From Amycolatopsis decaplanina DSM 44594 (GTDB taxonomy: Bacteria > Actinomycetota > Actinomycetes > Mycobacteriales > Pseudonocardiaceae): a stretch of 64,000 nucleotides of DNA. Positions 24,854 to 34,294 of the stretch are shown in pieces. The translations under genes and the position numbers were made by a program. The DNA is taken from the NCBI RefSeq assembly GCF_000342005.1, contig NZ_AOHO01000063.1, positions 124,001 to 188,000 of the forward strand, read 5' to 3'. The first letter of the stretch is position 1. The number at the start of each line of letters is the position of its first letter. The notes beneath the pieces were generated by a model. The model did not search any database, was not told the origin of the DNA, and saw only the letters and a list, made by a program, of their open reading frames with translations.

Positions 24854-25540
24854 ATGGCTGATCTCCCCTTGGCTCTCGTCACCGGCGCCACCCGCGGTAT
24901 CGGCGCCGCGGTCGCCCGCGCGCTCGCTCCGACCCATCGGTTGCTGCTCGGCGGTCGCGACGCCGACGCGCTCGGCGAGCTCGCCGGCACGCTGTCCGGC
25001 GCGCGGCCGTGGCCGGTCGACCTGACCGACGCCGAAGCACTGGAGACGGCGACCGCCGAATTCGGCGAGCTGGACGTGCTGGTGCACTCGGCGGGCGTGG
25101 CGAGGCTCGGCACGGTCGAGACCGCGACCGACGCCGACTGGCGGGCGAACTTCGAGGTCAACGTGCTCGCGGTCGTCACGCTGACCCGGCTGATGCTGCC
25201 CGCGCTGCGCGCTTCGAAGGGGCACGTCGTCGTGATCAACTCGGGTGCCGGGCAGAACGCGCGGCCGGGCTGGGGTCCGTACGCGGCGAGCAAGTTCGCC
25301 GTCCGTGCCTTCGCCGACGCGCTGCGGGAGGAAGAGTCCGCGCTGCGGGTGACGTCGATCTACCCCGGCCGCACGGACACCGAAATGCAGCAAGCGATCA
25401 TCGCCGACGAGGGCCGCGCGTACGAGCCGGAACGCTTCCTGCGTCCCGAATCCGTCGCGGCCGCCGTCCTCGCCGCGGTGTCCGCCACCGGTGACGCGCA
25501 CCCGACCGACGTGACCCTCCGGCCACGCGGCCTGGTCTAG
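24854..25540 (+). CDS. Short-chain dehydrogenase/reductase
   Basis: 228 aa classical SDR: TGATRGIG cofactor motif (10-17), SAGVARLG (NNAG equivalent), catalytic Ser in VVVINSGAGQ and YAASK with the catalytic Tyr/Lys, then PGRTDTEM. NADP preference and substrate not inferable. ATG at 24854 chosen: TAGCGT (24841-24846) precedes it by 7 nt, so the transcript is probably leaderless; the upstream GTG at 24845 would overlap the -10. Confidence 0.87.
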   Translation: MADLPLALVTGATRGIGAAVARALAPTHRLLLGGRDADALGELAGTLSGARPWPVDLTDAEALETATAEFGELDVLVHSAGVARLGTVETATDADWRANFEVNVLAVVTLTRLMLPALRASKGHVVVINSGAGQNARPGWGPYAASKFAVRAFADALREEESALRVTSIYPGRTDTEMQQAIIADEGRAYEPERFLRPESVAAAVLAAVSATGDAHPTDVTLRPRGLV

Positions 25541-25543
25541 CGT

Positions 25544-25589
25544 CTCGTGAGTGGTCAGGACGGTTCTAACCGTCCTGACCACTCACGAG
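25544..25589. terminator. Palindromic repeat/terminator, copy 2
   Basis: Perfect 22-bp arms (25544-25565 and 25568-25589) with a 2-nt centre, between convergent genes. Differs from copy 1 at two adjacent stem positions, compensated on the other arm. Confidence 0.85.
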
Positions 25590-25591
25590 GG

Positions 25592-26899
25592 TCAAGAGCG
25601 AAGCCGCGCAGAGGTGTCGGCGACTTCGGCCTGCACCTGCGCGCGGTCCACCCGCAGGGATTCGCCGTCGCCGACGACCTGCTCGCCCGCCACCCACACG
25701 TCGCGCACGCGGCGTGAGCCCGCGGCCCACACCAGGTTCGAGAGCAGTTGCTCGTCCGGTACGTCGAGGCCCGCCGCGAAGGCCGGGTCGTCGAGGTCGA
25801 CGTGCACCATGTCCGCCCACCGGCCGGCTTCCAGCGCGCCGATGTCGGTCCGGCCCAGCGCGTCCGCGCCGCCGCGGGTGCCGAGCAGGAACGCGTCGGC
25901 CGCGGTCAGCACGGTCGAGTCGCCGGTCGCGAGCCGCGCGAACATCGCCGAGAGCTGCAGTTCCTCCCACAGGTCGATGTCGTCGTTCGACGCCGGGCCG
26001 TCCGTGCCGAGCCCGATGGCGACGCCCGCCTTCCGCAGCTCCGTCACGCGCGCGATGCCCGACGCGAGTTTCGCGTTCGAGCCAGGGCAGTGCGCCATCC
26101 CGACGCCGCGCGCGGCGAACAGCGCGATGTCTTCGTCGGACAGGTGGATGGCGTGCGCGGCCAGCGTCCGGCCCCGCAGCATCCCGACCTTCTCCAGCAA
26201 CGCGGGCACCGAACCGTGCTCTTCACGCTGCTTGACGTCTTCGAGCGCAGCCTCGGCCACGTGGATCTGCACCAGCGCGCCACGCTCGGCCGCCGATTCC
26301 GCGGTCACACGCAGCGCTTCGGTGTTCAGCATGTACGCCGAGTGCGGCCCGTAGCCGACCTCGATCCGCTCGCCGGGCCCGAACCGGAGGCCGTCGGTGT
26401 CGATCCAGCGCTCGATGCCCTTCACCATCGCACGCCAGTCCATCCCCGGCAGCTCCATGATCGGCGGACCCAGCACCGCCCGGCCGCCGGTGGTGAGCAC
26501 CGCGTCGGCGAGCTGTTCGCCTTCGAAGTACATCTCCGCGCTGGTCGTGACGCCGTGCCGCAACATCTCGACCGAGCCCAGCATCATGCCGGTGCGGATG
26601 TCGGCCGGCTTCAGCTTCGCTTCGGTGGGCCAGATGATCTCGGTCAGCCAAGGCAGCAGCGGCAGGTCTCCGCCCATCCCGCGCAGCAGCGTCATCGGGC
26701 TGTGCGCGTGCGCGTTGACCAGGCCGGGCAGGAGAAGACCGCTCAACCGGGTCACGGGAGCGGACGTTTCGGGAGCCGCGGACGCGGGACCGACGTGGGT
26801 GACGCGCCCCGCCTCGTCCACGTCGACCACGGCGTCACGCAGCAACGAGCAAGCGGGGTCGGCGGGGAGAACGACAGGAGCGTGGAAACGGCGTTGCAT
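25592..26899 (-). CDS. Amidohydrolase, MTA/SAH-deaminase-like (TrzA/MtaD group)
   Basis: 435 aa metal-dependent hydrolase. Ligands: HxH in LVNAHAHSPMTLLRG, His in QIHVAEAALE, His in AAHAIHLSDED, HCPGSNAKLASG and catalytic Asp in GLGTDGPASNDDIDL. These runs match 5-methylthioadenosine/S-adenosylhomocysteine deaminases and chlorohydrolase-like relatives rather than cytosine deaminase. Likely role: deaminating a purine nucleoside derivative; exact substrate uncertain. ATG at 26899. Convergent with the SDR; the response regulator lies 34 bp upstream on the same strand. Confidence 0.82.
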   Translation of the reverse strand: MQRRFHAPVVLPADPACSLLRDAVVDVDEAGRVTHVGPASAAPETSAPVTRLSGLLLPGLVNAHAHSPMTLLRGMGGDLPLLPWLTEIIWPTEAKLKPADIRTGMMLGSVEMLRHGVTTSAEMYFEGEQLADAVLTTGGRAVLGPPIMELPGMDWRAMVKGIERWIDTDGLRFGPGERIEVGYGPHSAYMLNTEALRVTAESAAERGALVQIHVAEAALEDVKQREEHGSVPALLEKVGMLRGRTLAAHAIHLSDEDIALFAARGVGMAHCPGSNAKLASGIARVTELRKAGVAIGLGTDGPASNDDIDLWEELQLSAMFARLATGDSTVLTAADAFLLGTRGGADALGRTDIGALEAGRWADMVHVDLDDPAFAAGLDVPDEQLLSNLVWAAGSRRVRDVWVAGEQVVGDGESLRVDRAQVQAEVADTSARLRS

Positions 26900-26933
26900 G
26901 AAACGAGCTTACGGGTGCCCTTCATCGCGCCGT

Positions 26934-27584
26934 TCAGTCCACGACGCCGCTCCGCCACGCCCAGGCCGCGATCTCCACCCGGTTCCGCGCACCGACCTTG
27001 CCCTGCACCGACGCCAGATGCGTCTTCACCGTGGACAGCGACAGGAACAGCTCGGCCCCGATCTCGGTGTTCGTCAGTCCCTTCGCGGCCGCCTTGACCA
27101 CGTCCAGCTCCCGCGCGGTCAGCGGTTCCGAAGGCGGGCTCACGTCGCGTTTCACCGCCCCGCCGTCGAAATGCTTCAGCAGCCGGACGGTGATCTGCGG
27201 CGAGACCAGCGCGTCCCCGCGCGCGGCCGCGCGGACGGCCTCGATCAGCAGCGCGGGACCCGCGTCCTTCAGCAGGAACCCGCTCGCACCGTTCCGCAGC
27301 GCGGTGTGCACGTACTCGTCGAGGTCGAACGTCGTGACCACCACGACCTTCAGCGGATCGGTGACGTCCGGGCCCGCCAGCTGCTTGGTGACCTCGAGGC
27401 CGTCGATCCCAGGCATGCGGATGTCCAGCAGGCAGACGTCCGGCCGCAGCTCGCGCGCCTTCGCGACCGCCGAGACGCCGTCCGCCACGTCGGCGACCAC
27501 CTCGATGTCGTCCTGCGCGTCCAGGATCATCCGGAAGCCGATCCGCACCATGTCCTGGTCGTCGGCGATCAATACCCGGATCAC
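26934..27584 (-). CDS. NarL/LuxR-family response regulator
   Basis: 216 aa. Receiver domain with phospho-acceptor Asp54 (CLLDIRMPG), acidic pocket DDQ (9-10) and Lys in FLLKD; C-terminal LuxR HTH (LTARELDVVKAAAKGLTNTEIGAELFLSLSTVKTH). Its start overlaps the stop of the histidine kinase by 4 bp, so kinase and regulator are one operon. Probably controls the divergent ABC exporter at 29537, the usual context for such pairs. Confidence 0.9.
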   Translation of the reverse strand: MIRVLIADDQDMVRIGFRMILDAQDDIEVVADVADGVSAVAKARELRPDVCLLDIRMPGIDGLEVTKQLAGPDVTDPLKVVVVTTFDLDEYVHTALRNGASGFLLKDAGPALLIEAVRAAARGDALVSPQITVRLLKHFDGGAVKRDVSPPSEPLTARELDVVKAAAKGLTNTEIGAELFLSLSTVKTHLASVQGKVGARNRVEIAAWAWRSGVVD

Positions 27585-29356
27585 TCTTCTCCTTCAAGTG
27601 GTAGCCACGCTTCGACGCGCCAGCCGCCGCCCGGCGCCCGCCCGGCGGAGAGCCGGCCGTGCAGCAGGGCGACCCGTTCGCGCATGCCGATCAGACCGTA
27701 GCCGCCCGACCCGCCCGCCGGACGGCCCTGGGGCTCGCGTCCGTCGTCGGTCACCTGGAGGTGCAGTTCGTTGTCGGTCACCTCGGCGATGACCAGCACT
27801 TCCTTCGCGCCGGACGCGTGCTTGCCGATGTTCGTCAGCGACTCCTGCACCAGCCGCAACGCCGACCGGCCGACCTCGTGCGGCACGTTCGGCGGCAGTT
27901 CGAGCTTCATCGACGTCTTCACGCCGTGGTTCGACCGTTCGATCAGCGAGCGCAGGTCGGCGGCGAGATCGGTGGTGGCCTGTTCGCTGAACTCGCTGCT
28001 CCCGGCCGGGGCGTCGCCACGCATACTCCGCACGAGCCGCCGCATCGCCGCGAGCGCCTCCACACCGGCGTCCTCGATCCGGCCCATCGCTTCGACCGCG
28101 ACCTGAGGGTTCTTCTCGCCCATCATCTTCGCCGCCTGCGCCTGTACGACGATCCCGGTGACGTGGTGGGCGACGACGTCGTGCAGCTCCCGCGCCAGCG
28201 CCATCCGCTCCGACGTCTGCGCGTCGCTGATCGCAGACTGGATGACCTGCGTGCGTTCCGAATCCCGCGACCGCAACGCCAGGCCGACCGCCACCGAGAT
28301 GCCGAGCAGGAGCAGCCCGGCGATCGCGAATCCGGCGATGTCGTCGGGGTCGGTCATGAGCCGGGGATTCGGCCGCTGGGTGTTGAGAATGGCGGCCATC
28401 GCGACCACCGCGGACAGCCCGGCGATCCGGGTCACGGCCTTGCTCAGTCCGATCGCGCGGACCAGGGTGACGACCAGCCCCATCCCGGCGACGATCTGTG
28501 TCCCCGGCACACCGCCGGGAGTCGGGTAGTCGTAGCGGAGCCGGAGGAACGGCGTCACCAGCGCCGAAAGCAGCATGACCGCGGTGAGCGCGACCATCGC
28601 GTCGGCCGGTCGGCGTGGCGCGGCGACCGCGATGACCGCGGCGAGGATCGAGCACACCAGGATGGGCAAGCCGTGCGCCCCGCTGGAGTAGGTGAAGCCG
28701 AATTCCACGACCAGCGCGACGGCCAGCATGCCGATGAGCGGCCACTGGCCCATCACCAGCTTGTTGAGCCTCTGCAGCTTCTCGTAGCTTTTCGGATTCG
28801 CCGCGCGGTCGCGTCCGGGGATCGCGAAGACCAGCGTGCCGCCCAGCAGGATGCCGCCGAACAGCATCGCCTGCGCCATGGTGCCGTTCGAGTCGCTGCC
28901 GTAGGCGTACCGGCCGGACACCGCGGTCAAGGTGGCCAGCACCAGGCCGGTGATCACGGCGAACGCGACACCCGGCCGCGTCCGGCGGGCGGCGTAGAAC
29001 AGGATTTCGACCCCCGCCACCACCTCGGTGATGGACAGGTGGGCGAGCACGCTCGAGTAGGTCGGGATGTGGAAGTACCGGACGACCAGCGTGTACGCCA
29101 CCAGTACGACCGAGGCCGCGACGGCGGCGACGGCGGCCCGCTTCTGTGCCCAGAGCGCACAGAACACCATCGCGAAGATGCCAGGGAAAAGCAGGAGATC
29201 GATGCCGCGCGGGCCCGTGTCGTCCAAAGCGGCGTCGGTCACGAAGACCAGGTCGAACGCGAGCGCGGCCAGCAGGACGACGGCGGGCATGCCGATACGT
29301 CGCGCGAGCGCACTCACCCGCGCGGTGAACTTGTTCTGGGCCGGACCTGCTGTCAC
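27581..29356 (-). CDS. Sensor histidine kinase, DesK/NarX type (HisKA_3)
   Basis: 591 aa. About ten membrane helices fill the first ~360 residues with little extracellular domain, so it may sense through the membrane or a partner. The phosphorylated His lies in MALARELHDVVAHHVTGIVVQ; the ATP-binding domain follows (LVQESLTNIGKHA N-box, VTDDGR, GYGLIGMRERV G-box). GTG start at 29356, divergent from the ABC transporter with 180 bp between. Partner of the response regulator downstream. Confidence 0.88.
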   Translation of the reverse strand: MTAGPAQNKFTARVSALARRIGMPAVVLLAALAFDLVFVTDAALDDTGPRGIDLLLFPGIFAMVFCALWAQKRAAVAAVAASVVLVAYTLVVRYFHIPTYSSVLAHLSITEVVAGVEILFYAARRTRPGVAFAVITGLVLATLTAVSGRYAYGSDSNGTMAQAMLFGGILLGGTLVFAIPGRDRAANPKSYEKLQRLNKLVMGQWPLIGMLAVALVVEFGFTYSSGAHGLPILVCSILAAVIAVAAPRRPADAMVALTAVMLLSALVTPFLRLRYDYPTPGGVPGTQIVAGMGLVVTLVRAIGLSKAVTRIAGLSAVVAMAAILNTQRPNPRLMTDPDDIAGFAIAGLLLLGISVAVGLALRSRDSERTQVIQSAISDAQTSERMALARELHDVVAHHVTGIVVQAQAAKMMGEKNPQVAVEAMGRIEDAGVEALAAMRRLVRSMRGDAPAGSSEFSEQATTDLAADLRSLIERSNHGVKTSMKLELPPNVPHEVGRSALRLVQESLTNIGKHASGAKEVLVIAEVTDNELHLQVTDDGREPQGRPAGGSGGYGLIGMRERVALLHGRLSAGRAPGGGWRVEAWLPLEGEE

Positions 29357-29536
29357 ACCGTGACGGTAGAGGATCCGTCGCCGTCCGCACCTTGGCCGAC
29401 CGGCCCGACCCGCCTCGGCCGATCGGCCGATGCGCGCGTGATCAGCACTGGCCGTCTGCCCGAAGTGGACACAGGTGATTCACAGCGAAGCTCTTTCCCG
29501 AAGCAGAACACAAGTGACTGACTAGGGAGAATCACG

Positions 29537-30232
29537 GTGGTGGATCCACAGTGGACAAGCCGGCCGGTACTCGCCGGGCGTGGGCTGGTGAAGCGGTACG
29601 GTACGCAGCACGCGCTGGCCGGGATCGACATCGACATCCAGGCGGGTGACGCGGTCGCCATCGTCGGGCCCTCCGGCTCGGGCAAGACCTCCCTGCTGCA
29701 CGTGCTCGCCGGGATCCTCCGCGCCGACTCCGGGCAGATTTTCCTGGCCGGGCAGCGGATCGACCAGCTCAACGAGCGCAAGCGCAGCGAACTGCGGCGC
29801 ACCGAGTTCGGCTTCGTGTTCCAGTCCGGGATGCTCGTCGCCGAACTGAGCGCCGAGGAGAACGTCGCGCTGCCGTCGCTGCTGGGTGGCAAGGGCCGCA
29901 AGGAATCCATCGAGGCAGGCCGCGAATGGCTGGCGAAGCTCGGCCTCGCGGGCAAGGAGAAGCGCCGCCCCGGTGAGCTCTCCGGTGGTGAGGCACAGCG
30001 CGTCGCGATCGCACGGGCGCTGACGCACCGGCCGAAGGTGATCTTCGCCGACGAACCGACCGGCGCGCTCGACACCCGCACCGGCCGCGCCACCATGGAC
30101 GCGCTGCTCGCCGCGGCCGCCGACAGCGGCGCCGCGGTGATCGTGGTGACCCACGACCGCGAGCTCGCCGAAGCCATGCCGCGCACCGTCTCCATCCGGG
30201 ACGGCCTGATCGCGACGAGGCTGGCCGCGTAA
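29537..30232 (+). CDS. ABC transporter ATP-binding protein (MacB/LolD type)
   Basis: 231 aa. Walker A GPSGSGKTS, Q-loop VFQSGML, signature LSGGEAQRVAIARAL, Walker B VIFADEPTGALD, H-loop VVTHD. The FtsX-type partner begins at the stop codon (1-bp overlap). GTG start with AGGGAGA upstream. Together they form an exporter or membrane-extraction complex for peptides, antibiotics or lipids, likely induced by the divergent two-component system. Confidence 0.9.
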   Translation: MVDPQWTSRPVLAGRGLVKRYGTQHALAGIDIDIQAGDAVAIVGPSGSGKTSLLHVLAGILRADSGQIFLAGQRIDQLNERKRSELRRTEFGFVFQSGMLVAELSAEENVALPSLLGGKGRKESIEAGREWLAKLGLAGKEKRRPGELSGGEAQRVAIARALTHRPKVIFADEPTGALDTRTGRATMDALLAAAADSGAAVIVVTHDRELAEAMPRTVSIRDGLIATRLAA

Positions 30233-32481
30233 TGAACAGCTTCCAGCTGGCCATGCGGGTGCTCCGGGTCGACCGCCGGACCCGCACGTCGGCCATCCTC
30301 ACCGCGGTCGGGGTCGCCGTCGCGACCAGTCTGGTGCTCCTGCTCGCCTCCCTGCCCGGTGCCACGCAGGCCCGTTCCCAGCGGGCGATCTGGCAGGACA
30401 TCGGCAGCTACTACTCCCAGTCCGGGGAGAGCCAGCGTCCGGCGCCGCTGCTGATGGCGGCGAACAGGGACTACTCGGGTGACCGCGAGATCACCCGCGT
30501 CGACATCGCCCTGACCGGCACTTCACCGATGCTCAGCCTGCCTCCGGGCATCCCGAGGCTGCCCGCCCCCGGCGAGTCGATCGTTTCCCCCGCCCTCGGG
30601 AAACTGATCCAGTCGACGCCGCAGGCGCAGCTCGGGGACCGGTTCGGCAAACTCGTCGACGCGCTCGGACCCGAATCCCTGATGTACCCGGAGCAGCTGG
30701 TCGCCGTCGTCGGCCACACCCCGGAATCGATGCCGCAGACGGCGCTCGCCGCGGACGGTTTCCCCAACAAGCAGGCGAAGCCCGACCCGCTGCTCGAACT
30801 GCTCGCCTGGGTCGGCGTGATCGTCCTGCTCGTGCCGAGCCTGGTGCTCGTCGCGTCTTCGGCCAGGCTCACCACCGCCCGGCGCGAGCTGCGGATGGCC
30901 GCGCTCCGGCTGGCCGGGGCGACTCCCGGCCAGGTGACGAAGATCGTCGCCGCCGAGACCGCGTTGTCCGCCACCGTCGGCGCGCTGCTCGGGATCCTCG
31001 TGGCGCCCGCGCTGCAAGGGCTCTCGACGTTCGTCCCATGGGGCGGCGGCACCTGGCTCGCGTCGGACTTCAGCCTGTCGGTCGGCTCGACCATCGCGGT
31101 CGCCGTCGCGATCCCGCTACTGGTCGTCCTCGCCGGGGTCCTCGGCATCCGCCGCGTGCTGAAGACGCCGTTGTTCGCGGCTTCGGCGCACGCTCGCAAG
31201 CCGCTGCACTGGTGGCGGCTGCTCGCGGTCCCCGTGGCCGGTGCCTTCTTCCTCTTCGCGGTCACCCAGGACAACGCCAGCCTGCCGATGGTGATGCTCG
31301 GGCTGTTCCTGCTGGTCGGCTCGGCCGCGATCATCGGACCGTGGGTCACCTCGGCCGTTGGCGGCACGTTCGTCCGGGTCTGGCGCAAACCGGCCTCACT
31401 GCTGGCGGGACGTAGGCTCCGCGACGACCCGAAGAGCGCTTACCGCGCCACCGCGGGTGTCGTGCTCGCCGTCTTCACCGGCTCGATGGCGCTCACCCTG
31501 CTGCCGTCGTTCGAGTCGATGGCAGGCGGTGGCCGGACCTTCAAGGACAACGTCCTCTACGCCGAATCCGACGCGGCCCACGCGCAGCAGACGGCCGACC
31601 AGACCAACGCCTCCCTCGCCCGCTACGGGATCACCGAAAAGGCCGTCTCGGTCGGGCAGGTCTACCTGGCCACCGGCGAGACGGGGACCCGCTCCCAGAG
31701 TTTGAGCCGGGCCTTCGTGATGACCTGCGAGGACGCCACGAAACTCTTGCGGGTGAACATCGGCGGCTCCTGCCAGCCGGGTCCCGCGATCTACAGCAGG
31801 TACCAGCTCGACCCGGCTGCGTATCGCGTGGCGCCGGAGTACGACAAGGCCGGTTCGCCGCTCGATCCGAAGGCTCCCGTGCACCTTTTCCCGGCAGGTG
31901 ACGAGGACACTTCGAGCACGATCGTCATCGATCCGGCCCTGATTCCCGCGGGCGTCACGCCGGAACGCTTCGACGTGATCGTGCCGACGACACCGGAGAA
32001 CGCCGAGGTCGTGCGGACCGCGTTGGTCGGGGCGGCCCCCGGCCAGGAGGTCGGCAGCCGCGGCCTGCACCTGATCGGCCAGCAGCAGGAACTCGGCGAC
32101 CTGCGCCGGGTCACCGTGATCGGCCTGATCGCCGCCGGGGTGCTCGCCGGCTGCAGCGCGGCCGTGGCGACCGCCGGTTCGGTGATGGACCGCCGCCGCA
32201 CCTTCGGGGCGCTCATCGCGGCCGGGACACCGGTCCGGGTGCTGGCGAGGGCGTTGCGGATGGAAGCGGCCCTGCCCGCGATGGTGGCCACCATCGGCGC
32301 GGGTGTGGTCGGGATCGGAGTCGGCATGGGGCTCTACAGCATGGTCGAGAAGGAAGGGGTCGTGCTGAGCCCGTGGCTGCTGGCGCCCGTGGTGCTGGGA
32401 ATCGGGGTGGCGTTGCTCGGGGCATCCGTCTCGACCCCGGCGCTCAAGCGGGTGCAGTCGGAGCCGCTGGCCGACGAATAA
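30232..32481 (+). CDS. FtsX-like ABC transporter permease
   Basis: 749 aa. An N-terminal helix and extracytoplasmic domain, a first FtsX bundle (about 190-310, ARRELRMAALRLAGATPGQV), further helices, a large extracytoplasmic domain (about 420-600, Cys-containing), and a second FtsX bundle at the C-terminus (RRTFGALIAAGTPVRVL). The 'RLxGAT/AAGTP' coupling loops are typical. Translationally coupled to the ATPase. Resembles antimicrobial-peptide exporters of two-component-linked systems; substrate unknown. Confidence 0.88.
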   Translation: MNSFQLAMRVLRVDRRTRTSAILTAVGVAVATSLVLLLASLPGATQARSQRAIWQDIGSYYSQSGESQRPAPLLMAANRDYSGDREITRVDIALTGTSPMLSLPPGIPRLPAPGESIVSPALGKLIQSTPQAQLGDRFGKLVDALGPESLMYPEQLVAVVGHTPESMPQTALAADGFPNKQAKPDPLLELLAWVGVIVLLVPSLVLVASSARLTTARRELRMAALRLAGATPGQVTKIVAAETALSATVGALLGILVAPALQGLSTFVPWGGGTWLASDFSLSVGSTIAVAVAIPLLVVLAGVLGIRRVLKTPLFAASAHARKPLHWWRLLAVPVAGAFFLFAVTQDNASLPMVMLGLFLLVGSAAIIGPWVTSAVGGTFVRVWRKPASLLAGRRLRDDPKSAYRATAGVVLAVFTGSMALTLLPSFESMAGGGRTFKDNVLYAESDAAHAQQTADQTNASLARYGITEKAVSVGQVYLATGETGTRSQSLSRAFVMTCEDATKLLRVNIGGSCQPGPAIYSRYQLDPAAYRVAPEYDKAGSPLDPKAPVHLFPAGDEDTSSTIVIDPALIPAGVTPERFDVIVPTTPENAEVVRTALVGAAPGQEVGSRGLHLIGQQQELGDLRRVTVIGLIAAGVLAGCSAAVATAGSVMDRRRTFGALIAAGTPVRVLARALRMEAALPAMVATIGAGVVGIGVGMGLYSMVEKEGVVLSPWLLAPVVLGIGVALLGASVSTPALKRVQSEPLADE

Positions 32482-32522
32482 AGGTTCGCCCGAATGGCGT
32501 CATGACGCCGGGGCGGGCAGGT

Positions 32523-32555
32523 CTCGTGGGTGGAGTCGGTGATCACACCCACGAG
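32523..32555 (+). terminator. Terminator of the ABC exporter operon
   Basis: Perfect 10-bp stem CTCGTGGGTG / CACCCACGAG, 41 bp after the permease stop; a further GTGCCCG/CGGGCAC hairpin follows at about 32560-32601. Confidence 0.6.
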
Positions 32556-32642
32556 CCGGGTGCCCGGTCGTCTCTCTGTCGGGGGAGGGACGAACGGGCA
32601 CCGGGGACGCGCAGGGGGCGTTCCAAGGCGCGGGGGTGTGCA

Positions 32643-32686
32643 GAAAGGGCCGGTCAGGACGTGGGGACGTCCTGACCGGCCCTTTC
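32643..32686. terminator. Strong bidirectional terminator
   Basis: Perfect 20-bp stem (GAAAGGGCCGGTCAGGACGT at 32643-32662 with 32667-32686) and a GGGG loop, between convergent ABC permease and trmB. A/T flanks on the two sides suit both directions. Confidence 0.8.
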
Positions 32687-32693
32687 AGTAGCT

Positions 32694-33455
32694 TCAGACG
32701 CGCTCGAAGATCAGGTCGTGCGAGATCCGGCCTTCGACGTCGGCGCGGTTCTCGAACTTCGTGATCGGCCGCCACTCCGGGCGCGGCGCCCAGCCGCCGG
32801 GCTCGCCGACGTGGCGGTTGCGCAGGAGCGGCTCGGCCGAGCAGACCTCCATCATCTGCTCGGCGTAGTTCTCCCAGTCGGTCGCCATGTGGAAGGTGCC
32901 GCCCGGCGCGAGCCGCGAGGCCACCAGCGAGACGAACTCCGGTTGCACGATCCTCCGCTTGTGGTGCCGCTTCTTCGGCCACGGGTCCGGGAAGAACAGC
33001 CGGACCCCGGACAGCGAGCCCGGCTCCACGTGCGAGGTCAGCAGCACGACGGCGTCACCGTGCATCAGCCGCAGGTTCTTCACCCCGAGCTTCTCGGCGC
33101 GCAACATCAGCTGGCCGAGCCCCGGGTCGTAGACCTCGACCGCGACGTAGTTGAGTTCCGGCGCGGCGGCGGCGAGCTGCGACGTGGTCTCGCCCATCCC
33201 CGAACCGATCTCGACCATGACCGGGGCCCGCCTGCCGAACCAGTCGTCGAAGTCCACCGGGCCTTCGGGCAGTTCGCCGACGGTGCGGCCGAGCGACGGC
33301 CAGAGTTCGTTCCAGGCTCGCTGCTGCCCGACGGTCATCCGGCCGCCGCGTTTGACATAGCTGACCACGCTGCGCATCCGTGGCTGGTCCTCGTTTTCCA
33401 CCAGCCCATTAAACGCGGGCGCGGTGTTCGCCGGTGAACCCGCATCCGCGATCAC
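32694..33455 (-). CDS. trmB: tRNA (guanine-N7-)-methyltransferase
   Basis: Forms m7G46 in the tRNA variable loop using SAM. 253 aa with the Rossmann motif VMVEIGSGMGETTSQLA, acidic VAVEVYDPG and the diagnostic FFPDPWPKKRHHKRR run, then LAPGGTFHMATDW. GTG at 33455 gives an N-terminal extension before RSVVSYVKRGGRM, which is common in actinobacterial TrmB; an ATG at residue 27 is an alternative. Confidence 0.92.
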   Translation of the reverse strand: MIADAGSPANTAPAFNGLVENEDQPRMRSVVSYVKRGGRMTVGQQRAWNELWPSLGRTVGELPEGPVDFDDWFGRRAPVMVEIGSGMGETTSQLAAAAPELNYVAVEVYDPGLGQLMLRAEKLGVKNLRLMHGDAVVLLTSHVEPGSLSGVRLFFPDPWPKKRHHKRRIVQPEFVSLVASRLAPGGTFHMATDWENYAEQMMEVCSAEPLLRNRHVGEPGGWAPRPEWRPITKFENRADVEGRISHDLIFERV

Positions 33456-33458
33456 GTC

Positions 33459-33511
33459 GGCAGGGCGCGTCGTTGGTAAAGCACGTCACTTTGGTCGCCA
33501 AGCGCCCTGCC
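33459..33511 (-). terminator. Hairpin downstream of the 33583 gene
   Basis: Perfect 10-bp stem GGCAGGGCGC / GCGCCCTGCC with a 33-nt loop between the stop of the unknown gene and the trmB start. Confidence 0.5.
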
Positions 33512-33582
33512 ACCGCGATAGCGGGGCCTTCGGCAGGGCGGGTTCGGCTTTGGCCGAGTTCCGAAGCGCGCTTTCAGCTCCG

Positions 33583-34158
33583 TTACCGGACCGCTTCGAA
33601 CTCCCCCAGCCGCGAGCGCAGCCCCGCGAATCCGGCGACCGCGATCGGTGCCGGCGTCGGACTGGAATGGGCGGGGAGGACGTCGATCCAGCCGTCGTGA
33701 CGGCTGGTGTTCAGCACGGTGGTCGGGATCGAATGCCCGGACGCGCCGCGTTCGGAAGGCATGAACTCCCAGTAACCGGATTCCCCGTCCGTGGCCCACG
33801 GGACGAATTCCCAACCGGGCCGCCTGCCGAGCAGGCCGGCGATGCGATCTTCGATGCGGAAACCGAGTTCCCGCGATTCGAGTCGTCCTTCCACGATGGC
33901 GCGAAGCCACCATGGCGCGGGAATTTCGCCGTGCATTCCGCTCGACGCGCGATACAACGCGACAACGAGATCTTCGGGTGCGCGGTGCACCCAGGCGCGG
34001 CGGATGTCCGACGGCCGGGTCGCGGACGCCACCGTGCGGGGCAGTTCGATCGCCTGTGACCACTCGAGGTCGAGCATGGGCTCGAGCCGGGGCTGCATAC
34101 TTTCCGTGCGGGCTTGCGGGATCATGCGTTCCACTCCCTGACCGGAATCCACCGTCAA
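33583..34158 (-). CDS. Protein of unknown function with TTG start
   Basis: 191 aa, soluble, no family recognised. The N-terminal half has an acidic/aromatic pattern (LDLEWSQAIELPRTVASATRPSDIRRAWVHRAPEDLVVALYRASS is split by no gaps in frame), the C-terminal half a beta-rich GYWEF and PTTVLNTS region. The start is a TTG at 34158 because an ideal Shine-Dalgarno GGAGGTGATCC ends directly before it; a GTG two codons later is possible but too far from the site. It might be under its own promoter in 34159-34294. Convergent with nothing; trmB lies downstream. Confidence 0.65.
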   Translation of the reverse strand: MTVDSGQGVERMIPQARTESMQPRLEPMLDLEWSQAIELPRTVASATRPSDIRRAWVHRAPEDLVVALYRASSGMHGEIPAPWWLRAIVEGRLESRELGFRIEDRIAGLLGRRPGWEFVPWATDGESGYWEFMPSERGASGHSIPTTVLNTSRHDGWIDVLPAHSSPTPAPIAVAGFAGLRSRLGEFEAVR

Positions 34159-34294
34159 GGATCACCTCCGGGGCCGAGAGCCGAGAAATCGGCTCATCCC
34201 GAGCATCGTCCGGTCAGGAACAGTATGTCCGCTTCCTGTGAGAGAAGCCACAGCCTCTTAACGTGGACTTAACTCCTTCGGCCGAGGTAAAAGC

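Noticed and set aside
33459..33511. Member of the 22-bp inverted-repeat family
   Set aside because: The GGCAGGGCGC stem has similar loop length but its arms share no sequence with the 1322/43741 copies.
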